This document shows, in pieces, positions 1-5,073 of a stretch of 7,021 nucleotides of DNA. The DNA comes from Sphingobium sp. GTDB taxonomy: Bacteria; Pseudomonadota; Alphaproteobacteria; Sphingomonadales; Sphingomonadaceae. The notes beneath the pieces are model-generated. The model ran no database searches. It was not told the origin of the DNA and saw nothing but the letters and a program-made list of their open reading frames with translations. The first letter of the stretch is position 1, and each line of letters starts with the position of its first letter. The stretch lies in contig JAGVJS010000366.1 of NCBI GenBank assembly GCA_020051025.1, positions 1 to 7,021 on the forward strand, in the 5' to 3' direction. Position numbers and translations under genes: made by a program.

Positions 1-188
1 GTGGTAGCCTTCTTGGGCGTCTCGTTCGCCTTCACCGGCGAAGGGCGGGATTGCAGGCCCAGGCGGTGTGCCTTGCCGATCACCGCATTGCGGCTGACTC
101 CGCCCAGTTCTTCGGCGATCTGGCTGGCGGTCAGGCCGCGCTCCCACATACCCTTGAGCTGGTCGATACGCTCGTCGGTCCAGGACAA
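1..188 (-). CDS. gcrA: GcrA cell cycle regulator, N-terminal part (cut by window edge)
   Basis: GcrA is an alphaproteobacterial transcription factor that binds sigma-70 RNA polymerase and stimulates promoters, often those carrying CcrM-methylated GANTC sites. The 62 visible residues begin SWTDERIDQLKGMWERG after the start and continue through ASQIAEELGGVSRNAVIGKA and HRLGLQSRPSPVK. This is the characteristic GcrA N-terminal helix-turn-helix that contacts DNA. The C-terminal sigma-interacting part lies outside the window. The start chosen is TTG at 188-186, because it puts the conserved Ser-Trp-Thr-Asp block at residue 2 and has a GAGGAG ribosome binding site 7 nt upstream. An in-frame GTG further upstream overlaps that binding site and would add five non-conserved residues, so it is unlikely. 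The gene is divergent from the permease gene at 306. Family identity is very secure; the target promoters cannot be inferred here. Confidence 0.96.
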   Translation of the reverse strand, partial: MSWTDERIDQLKGMWERGLTASQIAEELGGVSRNAVIGKAHRLGLQSRPSPVKANETPKKAT

Positions 189-195
189 TGAAAAA

Positions 196-201
196 CTCCT
201 C
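196..201 (-). promoter_or_regulatory. Ribosome binding site deciding the TTG start of gcrA
   Basis: Read on the minus strand the bases are GAGGAG, a strong match to the anti-Shine-Dalgarno sequence. They lie 7 nt before the TTG at 188-186. There is no ATG in the right frame nearby, so this site is the main support, with protein conservation, for a non-ATG start. Confidence 0.75.
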
Positions 202-215
202 ACAAATCTCGTCTG

Positions 216-233
216 GCTTCCTATATGGGAAGC
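216..233. repeat. 18-bp near-perfect inverted repeat over the gcrA -10 box
   Basis: The bases are GCTTCC, six spacer bases TATATG, then GGAAGC. The arms are perfect 6-bp reverse complements, and the inner ATAT is itself symmetric, so only one base pair of the 18-bp dyad breaks symmetry. It coincides with the candidate -10 hexamer of gcrA and lies upstream of the permease gene on the other strand. It could be an operator for a dimeric repressor, or an RNA hairpin if transcription starts further out. I do not recognise the motif as the site of a named regulator. Confidence 0.6.
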
Positions 234-250
234 ACGCCGCGCCGGTTCAA
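222..250 (-). promoter_or_regulatory. Candidate sigma-70-type promoter for gcrA
   Basis: On the minus strand, TTGAAC (250-245) is followed after exactly 17 bases by CATATA (227-222). The first hexamer matches four of six bases of the TTGACA consensus; the second is a loose match to the -10 box. Transcription would begin roughly at 210-216, giving a leader of about 25 nt that contains the GAGGAG site. This was found by eye; alphaproteobacterial promoters are degenerate and the assignment is an inference. Confidence 0.4.
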
Positions 251-305
251 ATCCTTGGACCTTCCCCCTTGCAGCACAACGGACCAGCCGATAGTCGATC
301 CGACC

Positions 306-1166
306 ATGAACGACCAGCCAAAAATTCATGCCGCCCCTGCGGTGCAGCCTCCGTTGGCCGAACCGGGCGTGCCGCAAATCCGGAACATCAACTGGGCCGG
401 TACATGGGCGCTCTATGCCAAGGAAGTGCGCCGCTTCATGAAGGTGCAACTTCAGACGGTCTGGGCGCCGGCGATCACAACGCTGATGTTCCTTATCATC
501 TTCATCGTTGCGCTGGGGGGCAGCGGGCGAACGGTGATATTGCGTGGTGAGGCAGTCCATTTCGCCGACTTCATTGCGCCGGGCCTCATCATCATGGGCA
601 TGATCAACGCCTGTTTCGCCAATGCCAGCTTCGCGCTGATGGTTGGCAAGGTACAAGGCACTCTGGTCGACTATCTGATGCCCCCTATTGCGGTCGGCGA
701 ACTGCTGTTCGCACTGGTCGCATCTTCGGTGACGCGGGCGGTTTTCGTCGGCTGCGCCCTGTGGCTCGCTATGGCGCTATGGCCCGGTGTACATGTCGCC
801 CCTGCGCATCTTTGGGCGGTCGTCTGGTTTGGGCTATTGGGAACCAGCTTCATTGCTTTTCTGGGGGTGCTGACCTCGATCTGGGCAGAAAAGTTCGATC
901 ATGGCGCGGCGATCACCAATTTTGTGATCAGTCCGCTCGCCTTGTTGTCGGGCACCTTCTATTCGATCGACCGCCTGCCACCATTGTTCCAGGCAATCAG
1001 CCACGCAAACCCCTTCTTCTATATCATTTCCGGCTTTCGCTATGGCTTCGTTGCGGCGGCCGATGTGAATATATTGGTGGGCAGCAGTGTGCTGCTGGGC
1101 CTCAATCTCGTCTTGGGTAGCCTGTGCTACACATTGTTGCGGCGGGGCTGGAAGATTAAAGCCTGA
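306..1166 (+). CDS. ABC-2 type transporter permease (YadH-like)
   Basis: This is an inner-membrane permease of the ABC-2 family (COG0842, the YadH/NodJ-like group). Such proteins pair with a separate ATPase to export lipids, polysaccharides or drugs. The 286-residue protein has a soluble N-terminus of about 50 residues, then hydrophobic segments near residues 54-71, 88-110, 131-158, 169-191, 202-220 and 256-279, consistent with six spans. Recognisable family stretches are FIAPGLIIMGMINACFANAS, VQGTLVDYLMPPI, LLSGTFYSIDRLP and ISHANPFFYIISGFRYGF. The start at 306 is chosen because the sequence from MNDQP onward looks like a normal cytosolic tail. An earlier in-frame ATG at 225 overlaps the gcrA promoter region, and neither start has a clear ribosome binding site. 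No ATPase gene adjoins it, so the partner and substrate are unknown. A role in the polysaccharide locus to the right is possible but not supported by the arrangement. Confidence 0.88.
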   Translation: MNDQPKIHAAPAVQPPLAEPGVPQIRNINWAGTWALYAKEVRRFMKVQLQTVWAPAITTLMFLIIFIVALGGSGRTVILRGEAVHFADFIAPGLIIMGMINACFANASFALMVGKVQGTLVDYLMPPIAVGELLFALVASSVTRAVFVGCALWLAMALWPGVHVAPAHLWAVVWFGLLGTSFIAFLGVLTSIWAEKFDHGAAITNFVISPLALLSGTFYSIDRLPPLFQAISHANPFFYIISGFRYGFVAAADVNILVGSSVLLGLNLVLGSLCYTLLRRGWKIKA

Positions 1167-1175
1167 CCTCGTCAG
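1163..1175. other. Small hairpin shared by two convergent stop codons
   Basis: CTGAC, a three-base loop CTC, then GTCAG form a perfect 5-bp stem. It covers the permease stop codon (1164-1166) and the stop of the opposing small gene (1174-1172 on the minus strand), which are only 5 bp apart. No T-run follows on either strand, so it is not a convincing intrinsic terminator. Confidence 0.25.
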
Positions 1176-1282
1176 AGGAAGGCAGCGAAAAGCGGCACGA
1201 TGATCCCCATCAGGAAGATTATGGTCGCTGCGATTACCCAGTGAAGCAGGCGTGGATGGGCCATATTGTCATTGTTGGTCAT
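1172..1282 (-). CDS. Small single-span membrane protein, 36 residues, function unknown
   Basis: A minus-strand reading frame starts with ATG at 1282-1280 and stops at TGA 1174-1172, coding 36 residues. The N-terminus is polar (MTNNDNMAHPRLLHW). The rest, from about residue 16 to the end, is almost wholly hydrophobic (VIAATIIFLMGIIVPLFAAF) and fits one membrane helix reaching the C-terminus. An AGGA ribosome binding site sits 7 nt before the ATG, which is the main support for translation. The gene converges on the permease with 5 bp between stop codons and diverges from wecB across a 110-bp gap. I do not recognise it. Short tail-anchored proteins like this often regulate or stabilise a larger membrane complex, but no partner can be named from the sequence. 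A chance hydrophobic frame cannot be excluded, although the good ribosome binding site and the polar-then-hydrophobic pattern argue against it. Confidence 0.62.
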   Translation of the reverse strand: MTNNDNMAHPRLLHWVIAATIIFLMGIIVPLFAAFL

Positions 1283-1289
1283 GCAACCG

Positions 1290-1293
1290 TCCT
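1290..1293 (-). promoter_or_regulatory. Ribosome binding site of the 36-residue membrane protein
   Basis: On the minus strand the sequence reads CAGGACGG, with AGGA at 1293-1290, 7 nt before the ATG at 1282. The spacing is near optimal and supports the short frame being a real gene. Confidence 0.55.
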
Positions 1294-1381
1294 GCTGTCA
1301 GTCCGTCGTCACACTATCATGCCACAGCGTTTAGGGGCTGGTCACCAATTTCTGCCACAGGCGGGACAAACGGTTCAGGCA

Positions 1382-1386
1382 AAGGA
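1382..1386 (+). promoter_or_regulatory. Ribosome binding site setting the GTG start of wecB
   Basis: AAGGA lies 6 nt before the GTG at 1393. An ATG at 1391 overlaps this GTG, but in its own frame it is followed at once by TGA. The site therefore points to GTG as the functional start. Confidence 0.7.
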
Positions 1387-1392
1387 ACGTAT

Positions 1393-2508
1393 GTGAAGGT
1401 AGCGCTGGTATTCGGGACGCGGCCCGAAGCGATCAAGATGTTTCCGGTGGTTCACGCACTGTGCGCGCAGCCTGGCGTGGAAGTTCGCGTTATCGTGACC
1501 GCGCAGCATCGAGGCCTGCTGGATCAGGTGCTCGCGATCGCGGGCGTGGTGCCGGATATCGACCTGGATGTCATGGTTCCCAATCAGACGCTGGACGGGC
1601 TGACTGCCAAGCTGATCGTAGAACTGGGCAAGGCATTCGACGCGGAAAAGCCGGATCGTATCGTCGTGCATGGCGATACGCTGACCACCATGGTGGCCAG
1701 TCTTGCCGCTTATTATCGCAAGATTCCTGTCGCTCATGTCGAAGCTGGCCTGCGCAGCGGCGATATCCATCATCCCTGGCCCGAAGAGGTCAATCGCCGC
1801 GTCGTTGCCTGCATCGCGGACATGAATTTCGCGCCCACGCAGGCTGCCGCCGATGCGTTGCTCGGGGAAAGTCGCGATCCTTCGAGCATTCACATCACGG
1901 GTAACACGGTGATCGACGCATTGCTCGCCACCCGTGATCGGGTGCTGGCGGAGCCGACACTGGCCAGTGGCCTCGATGAACTGGCGGCGCGTTTTGCTGG
2001 CAAGCGGATCGTTGCCGTCACCAGCCACAGGCGCGAAAATTTTGGCGGCGGCATGGAGGCGATCGCCCGCGCTATCGCCGATATCGCCGCGCGGCCCGAC
2101 GTGGCGGTGATCTTCCCGGTCCATCCCAACCCCAATGTCCGTCCGGTGATGGACGCTGTGCTCGGCGATCTCCCCAACGTCGCGATGATCGAGCCGCTCG
2201 ACTATCCCCATTTCGTCCGCCTGCTCGACCTGTGCGATCTGGTCCTGACCGACAGCGGCGGCGTTCAGGAAGAAGCGCCTTCGCTTGGCAAACCGGTGCT
2301 GGTAATGCGTGAAACCACGGAACGGCCCGAGGGGGTGGAAGCCGGCACGGCGAAGCTGGTCGGTACTGACCGCGCGCTGATTGTGCGGGAAGTGCTAGGC
2401 CTGCTGGACGATGAGGACGCCTATCAGGCCATGGCTCGCGCGCATAACCCGTTCGGTGATGGGCACGCGGCGGACCGGGTTGCGAGAGTGATTGCGGGTG
2501 TTGCCTGA
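1393..2508 (+). CDS. wecB: UDP-N-acetylglucosamine 2-epimerase (non-hydrolysing)
   Basis: This cytosolic enzyme interconverts UDP-GlcNAc and UDP-ManNAc, the first step toward ManNAc and ManNAcA donors for surface polysaccharides. From the GTG start the protein has 371 residues, close to the usual 375 or so, with the two Rossmann-like domains of a GT-B fold. Visible signatures are FGTRPEAIK (7-15), HGDT (93-96), HVEAGLRSGD (115-124), PEEVNRR (130-136), SHRREN (211-216), HPNPNVR (244-250) and LTDSGGVQEEA (285-295). Asp95, Glu117, Glu131 and His212 fall where Escherichia coli WecB has its catalytic Asp95, Glu117, Glu131 and His213, so activity is expected. The open frame extends upstream to 1252, but those 47 extra residues precede the conserved start and overlap the opposing small gene. 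The next gene overlaps its 3' end by 17 bp. Pairing with wecC downstream fixes the likely role as the UDP-ManNAcA pathway. A relative acting on a diacetamido sugar (WbpI type) is less likely. Confidence 0.95.
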   Translation: MKVALVFGTRPEAIKMFPVVHALCAQPGVEVRVIVTAQHRGLLDQVLAIAGVVPDIDLDVMVPNQTLDGLTAKLIVELGKAFDAEKPDRIVVHGDTLTTMVASLAAYYRKIPVAHVEAGLRSGDIHHPWPEEVNRRVVACIADMNFAPTQAAADALLGESRDPSSIHITGNTVIDALLATRDRVLAEPTLASGLDELAARFAGKRIVAVTSHRRENFGGGMEAIARAIADIAARPDVAVIFPVHPNPNVRPVMDAVLGDLPNVAMIEPLDYPHFVRLLDLCDLVLTDSGGVQEEAPSLGKPVLVMRETTERPEGVEAGTAKLVGTDRALIVREVLGLLDDEDAYQAMARAHNPFGDGHAADRVARVIAGVA

Positions 2509-2869
2509 TCGGGACCGACTTGAGCGGCTGTTCGCCGTGAATCAGTCGGATGACGAGGATATTGTCGACGTTAGGGAGTTTCAGAGTTACGCGCCGGTAA
2601 TGATGTGCGGTGCGGCGATCGCATTCATCATGACTGCCGTCGCACTGGCGATATTGTCCATGACGCAGGCCCCAAAATGGATAAGTGTGACGCTGATGAT
2701 ATTCTGCGTCACAACGCCCTTCGGCGGACTGTTGATACGGATATGGAACAAGCCTGCGGTCCGCCTCCCATCTGGCTATGTGATGCGAGGGGTTTCGTGC
2801 CGGCTATATGCCGGTCTGGCATGGATAGTAGCGATTCTGTTGATCGTGTTGCGGATGTTGACGGGGTGA
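2492..2869 (+). CDS. Small three-span membrane protein, unrecognised
   Basis: I do not recognise this 125-residue protein. It has an acidic soluble N-terminus (about residues 1-32, containing QSDDEDIVDVREF), then three hydrophobic segments near residues 34-56, 64-83 and 104-121, with a basic loop between the second and third (about 84-103). It looks like an inner-membrane protein. The longest frame starts with TTG at 2492, overlapping the end of wecB by 17 bp. Other possible starts are GTG 2498, TTG 2501 and GTG 2537, none with a convincing ribosome binding site. The overlap suggests translation coupled to wecB. By hand count GC is about 54% over 2581-2760, against roughly 65-73% in sample 60-base lines of wecC, so it is compositionally unlike its neighbours and may be a later insertion. 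Its position inside an epimerase-dehydrogenase pair suggests, but does not show, a link to polysaccharide assembly. The start is uncertain; the frame itself is fairly secure. Confidence 0.68.
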   Translation: MRVLPDRDRLERLFAVNQSDDEDIVDVREFQSYAPVMMCGAAIAFIMTAVALAILSMTQAPKWISVTLMIFCVTTPFGGLLIRIWNKPAVRLPSGYVMRGVSCRLYAGLAWIVAILLIVLRMLTG

Positions 2870-2889
2870 TCCGCAATCTGCCACCGTTA

Positions 2890-2911
2890 CCGAAATCTTC
2901 AGCATTTTCGG
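2890..2911. repeat. Inverted repeat between the small membrane gene and wecC
   Basis: CCGAAA (2890-2895) and TTTCGG (2906-2911) are perfect 6-bp reverse complements around a 10-nt loop. They begin 20 bases after the upstream stop codon, in a locally AT-richer stretch of 86 bp. The stem has no following T-run, so it is not a clear terminator. It could be an operator, an mRNA processing structure, or chance. Confidence 0.3.
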
Positions 2912-2955
2912 GCAGAAACACGGCCAAATTCACCGATTGAAGGATTGCCAGCCTT

Positions 2956-4251
2956 ATGCCCGTCGACGCCAAGCAGAAGGTTTCCGTCGTTGGCCTTGGT
3001 TATATCGGCCTGCCGACCGCCGCCCTGATCGCCCGTGGCGGCGCGCAGGTGGTGGGGATCGACGTTAGCGCTCATGTGGTTGAAACGGTCAATTCGGGCC
3101 GCGTCCATATCGAGGAAGTCGATCTCGACGGTCTGGTGCAGGGCGTGGTCGCCCGCGGCAACCTGCGTGCATCGCTGGACGTCGAGGAAAGTGACGTCTT
3201 CATCATCGCCGTGCCGACCCCGGTAGCGGAGGATCGCGCGCCCGACATCAGCTATGTGCTCAAGGCCGCGCGCACGATTGCCCCGGTGTTGAAGGCCGGT
3301 GACACCGTCATCCTCGAATCGACCTCGCCGGTCGGTACGACCGAAGCGATGCGCGACGTGATCGGCTCCATCCGTCCCGACCTCAAAATGCCCGGCACGG
3401 GTGTCGCGGGCGATATCGCTATCGCCTATTGCCCGGAGCGCGTTCTGCCCGGCCGCATTCTTGTGGAACTGATCGACAATGATCGCTGCATCGGCGGCAT
3501 AACGCCTCGCTGCGCGCGTAAGGCGCTGGGCTTCTATCGCCAGTTCGTGCGGGGCGCCTGCATCACCACCACCGCCCGCGCCGCGGAGATGGTGAAGCTG
3601 GTCGAAAACAGCTTCCGCGACGTCAACATCGCTTTCGCCAACGAACTGTCGGTCATAGCGGAGAATATGGACATCGACGTGTGGGAGGTGATCCGCCTCG
3701 CCAACCGGCATCCGCGCGTCAACATATTGTCGCCCGGTCCCGGCGTGGGCGGCCACTGCATTGCCGTCGATCCATGGTTCATCGTCCATGGCGATCCGGA
3801 AAATGCGCGCATCATCCGCACTGCGCGCGAAGTGAATGACGGCAAGACCGATTATGTCGTCGCCAAGGCATCCGACCTGATTGACGAATTTGGCGATGAG
3901 GACATTGCCTGCCTCGGCCTCGCCTTCAAGGCGAATATCGACGACTTTCGCGAAAGCCCGGCGGTCAAGGTCGCTGGGCGCCTCGCTCGCCGCTATGGCC
4001 GCCGCATCAAACTGGTCGAACCCTATGCCCGCGACCTGCCGATGGAATTTGCCGGAACCGGCGCCGAACTGATCGATCTCGATACGGCTCTGGAACAATG
4101 TGGCGTGTTCGTCATTCTTGTCGATCATGACATGTTCAAATCTGTCCCCGTCGACGAACGCGCCGGCAAGGCCGTTTATGACACAAGGGGCATCTGGCCC
4201 GATCAACCGCGTCGTCAGGCGCAGCCGACGCCCGGTCGCATCGCGATCTGA
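2956..4251 (+). CDS. wecC: UDP-N-acetyl-D-mannosamine dehydrogenase
   Basis: This cytosolic NAD-dependent enzyme oxidises C6 of UDP-ManNAc twice to give UDP-ManNAcA. The 431-residue protein has the three-domain layout of UDP-sugar dehydrogenases. The N-terminal NAD-binding domain carries GLGYIGLP (13-20), VPTPV (86-90) and STSPVGTT (122-129). The central domain carries EMVKLVENSFRDVNIAFANE (211-230), with Lys214 the expected catalytic lysine. The active-site block GPGVGGHCIAVDPWF (261-275) places the catalytic nucleophile at Cys268. The C-terminal domain carries LGLAFKANIDDFRESPA (320-336). The block around the cysteine closely resembles WecC of enteric bacteria. The ATG at 2956 lies 11 nt after a GAAGGA site (2939-2944), slightly long spacing. 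Following wecB, it almost certainly completes UDP-ManNAcA synthesis. A UDP-GlcNAc 6-dehydrogenase (WbpA type) is the main alternative. The C-terminal tail after residue 415 is proline- and arginine-rich and probably not structured. Confidence 0.94.
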   Translation: MPVDAKQKVSVVGLGYIGLPTAALIARGGAQVVGIDVSAHVVETVNSGRVHIEEVDLDGLVQGVVARGNLRASLDVEESDVFIIAVPTPVAEDRAPDISYVLKAARTIAPVLKAGDTVILESTSPVGTTEAMRDVIGSIRPDLKMPGTGVAGDIAIAYCPERVLPGRILVELIDNDRCIGGITPRCARKALGFYRQFVRGACITTTARAAEMVKLVENSFRDVNIAFANELSVIAENMDIDVWEVIRLANRHPRVNILSPGPGVGGHCIAVDPWFIVHGDPENARIIRTAREVNDGKTDYVVAKASDLIDEFGDEDIACLGLAFKANIDDFRESPAVKVAGRLARRYGRRIKLVEPYARDLPMEFAGTGAELIDLDTALEQCGVFVILVDHDMFKSVPVDERAGKAVYDTRGIWPDQPRRQAQPTPGRIAI

Positions 4252-4267
4252 CGCGTCGTTTGGCGTC

Positions 4268-4292
4268 CGGGCGGGGCGTTCGGCCCGTCCCG
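4268..4292 (+). other. GC-rich interrupted hairpin after wecC
   Basis: CGGG (4268-4271) pairs with CCCG (4289-4292), and GGGC (4274-4277) pairs with GCCC (4283-4286). The two stems are separated by a 2x2 internal mismatch and closed by a 5-nt loop GTTCG. It starts 17 bases after the wecC stop. No run of T follows, so it is at best a weak or factor-dependent terminator, or an RNA stability element separating wecC from the export genes. Confidence 0.35.
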
Positions 4293-4326
4293 TCTGTGGT
4301 TGCCATCCCTGCGCTGCCTCGTTAAC

Positions 4327-4365
4327 CCCCGGCCTCGACTGGGTCTTGACGGGGCAAAAGCCGGG
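4327..4365 (+). promoter_or_regulatory. Possible alternative hairpins in the export lipoprotein leader
   Basis: CCCGGC (4328-4333) is a perfect complement to GCCGGG (4360-4365), the six bases directly before the ATG at 4366. The overlapping CCCCG (4327-4331) can instead pair with CGGGG (4350-4354). The two helices cannot form together, and one would bury the translation start region. No good ribosome binding site is visible. In GC-rich DNA 6-bp matches are common by chance, so this is only a candidate. Confidence 0.25.
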
Positions 4366-5073
4366 ATGAAGCGGGGAAATAGCATCAATTTGTCGATGGT
4401 CATGCTGGCAGCCTGCGGGTTGCTCGGCGGCTGTTCGACCGTCGAGGATGCGCCGCGGGGTGAGGCTGCCTATGCCGCCATCCCGCCTGCGCCCGCCGTC
4501 GGCATGGATTATCGCATCGCGCCTGACGATGTGTTGCGCGTACAGGTCTATCATGAGCCTGACCTGTCGCTGGAAGATGCGCAGGTGACGGCGGCCGGCA
4601 TGGTCCGTATGCCGCTGGTCGGAGACATATCGGTCGCTGGTCTTACATCGGGCGAAGCGGCGGATGTCATCGCCGGGCGCCTGGGGCAACGCTATCTGGT
4701 GTCACCGCAAGTCACCTTGTTCGTCAAGAAGGCGGTAGGGCGCCGCGTCACGCTGGACGGCGAAGTGCGCGAGCCCGGCCTGTACCCGGTAGAGGGACGC
4801 CTGACCCTGTTGCAGGCGGTCGCGCTGGCCAAGGGGCCGACTCGGCTCGCGGGCCTTGGCCAGGTCGTCGTCGTGCGCCAACTGGATGGCCAGCGACAGG
4901 CTGCGCTGTTCGACCTCGCCGCCATCCGAAAGGGGAAGGCGCCCGATCCCGAAATTCTGCCCGGCGACAGGGTCATCGTCGGCCTGTCGCGCGCCAAGGC
5001 GATATTGGGCGGCGCACTGCTGGCCGTGCCGGCGCTCGCCACCGGCTTCATCGCGCTGGACGGAGGACGATGA
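4366..5073 (+). CDS. Polysaccharide export lipoprotein (Wza/GumB-type OPX protein)
   Basis: This is an outer-membrane polysaccharide export protein, the exit channel partner of the Wzc-type protein encoded next. From ATG 4366 it has 235 residues. A lipoprotein signal peptide runs over residues 1-22 (positive MKR start, hydrophobic core), ending in the lipobox LGGC with Cys23 as the expected lipidated residue. A Poly_export domain follows from about 48 to 120 (DYRIAPDDVLRVQVYHEPDL, then VTAAGMVRMPLVGDISVAGL). One SLBB-like domain spans about 127-207 (VTLDGEVREPGLYPVEG, ILPGDRVIVG). The C-terminus is hydrophobic (about 212-231). It is far shorter than Wza (about 380) and close to GumB (about 210), so it has one SLBB repeat, not several. 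An upstream TTG at 4300 would extend the frame but would push the signal peptide inward, so ATG is preferred. It lies 114 bp after wecC and overlaps the next gene at TGATG. Confidence 0.92.
   Translation: MKRGNSINLSMVMLAACGLLGGCSTVEDAPRGEAAYAAIPPAPAVGMDYRIAPDDVLRVQVYHEPDLSLEDAQVTAAGMVRMPLVGDISVAGLTSGEAADVIAGRLGQRYLVSPQVTLFVKKAVGRRVTLDGEVREPGLYPVEGRLTLLQAVALAKGPTRLAGLGQVVVVRQLDGQRQAALFDLAAIRKGKAPDPEILPGDRVIVGLSRAKAILGGALLAVPALATGFIALDGGR
5062..5067 (+). promoter_or_regulatory. Ribosome binding site for the Wzc-type gene
   Basis: GGAGGA lies inside the last codons of the export lipoprotein gene. It is 2 nt before an ATG at 5070 but 5 nt before the adjacent ATG at 5073, so the second ATG is better placed. 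That ATG shares its A with the upstream TGA stop (TGATG), typical of coupled translation. Confidence 0.65.

Noticed and set aside
225..305. Earlier ATG for the permease at 225
   Set aside because: It has no ribosome binding site and overlaps the palindrome and candidate gcrA promoter; the 27 extra residues do not look like part of the family.
189..305. A CcrM GANTC methylation site in the gcrA promoter region
   Set aside because: None was found in this gap by eye. The GACTC at 97-101 is inside the coding region and isolated GANTC sites elsewhere are within genes, so no regulatory claim is made.
1252..1392. Upstream extension of the wecB frame by 47 codons
   Set aside because: The conserved protein begins at GTG 1393 with its own ribosome binding site. 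The extension has Cys/His/Ser-rich non-conserved sequence and overlaps the opposing small gene.
1375..2211. A 278-codon minus-strand open frame
   Set aside because: It is antisense to wecB, whose catalytic residues are all present in the plus frame.
2858..2886. TTGACG at 2858 as a -35 box for wecC
   Set aside because: No -10-like hexamer appears 16-18 bases downstream.
4346..4374. TTGACG at 4346 as a promoter for the export lipoprotein gene
   Set aside because: The -10 position would fall inside the coding sequence and reads as GC-rich bases with no match.
2899..4689. A 596-codon open frame on the minus strand
   Set aside because: It lies opposite wecC, the following gap and the start of the export lipoprotein gene, both with unmistakable family motifs. 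Long antisense frames are expected in GC-rich genes with biased third positions, and its translation is rich in Arg, Asp, His and Gly without recognisable domains.
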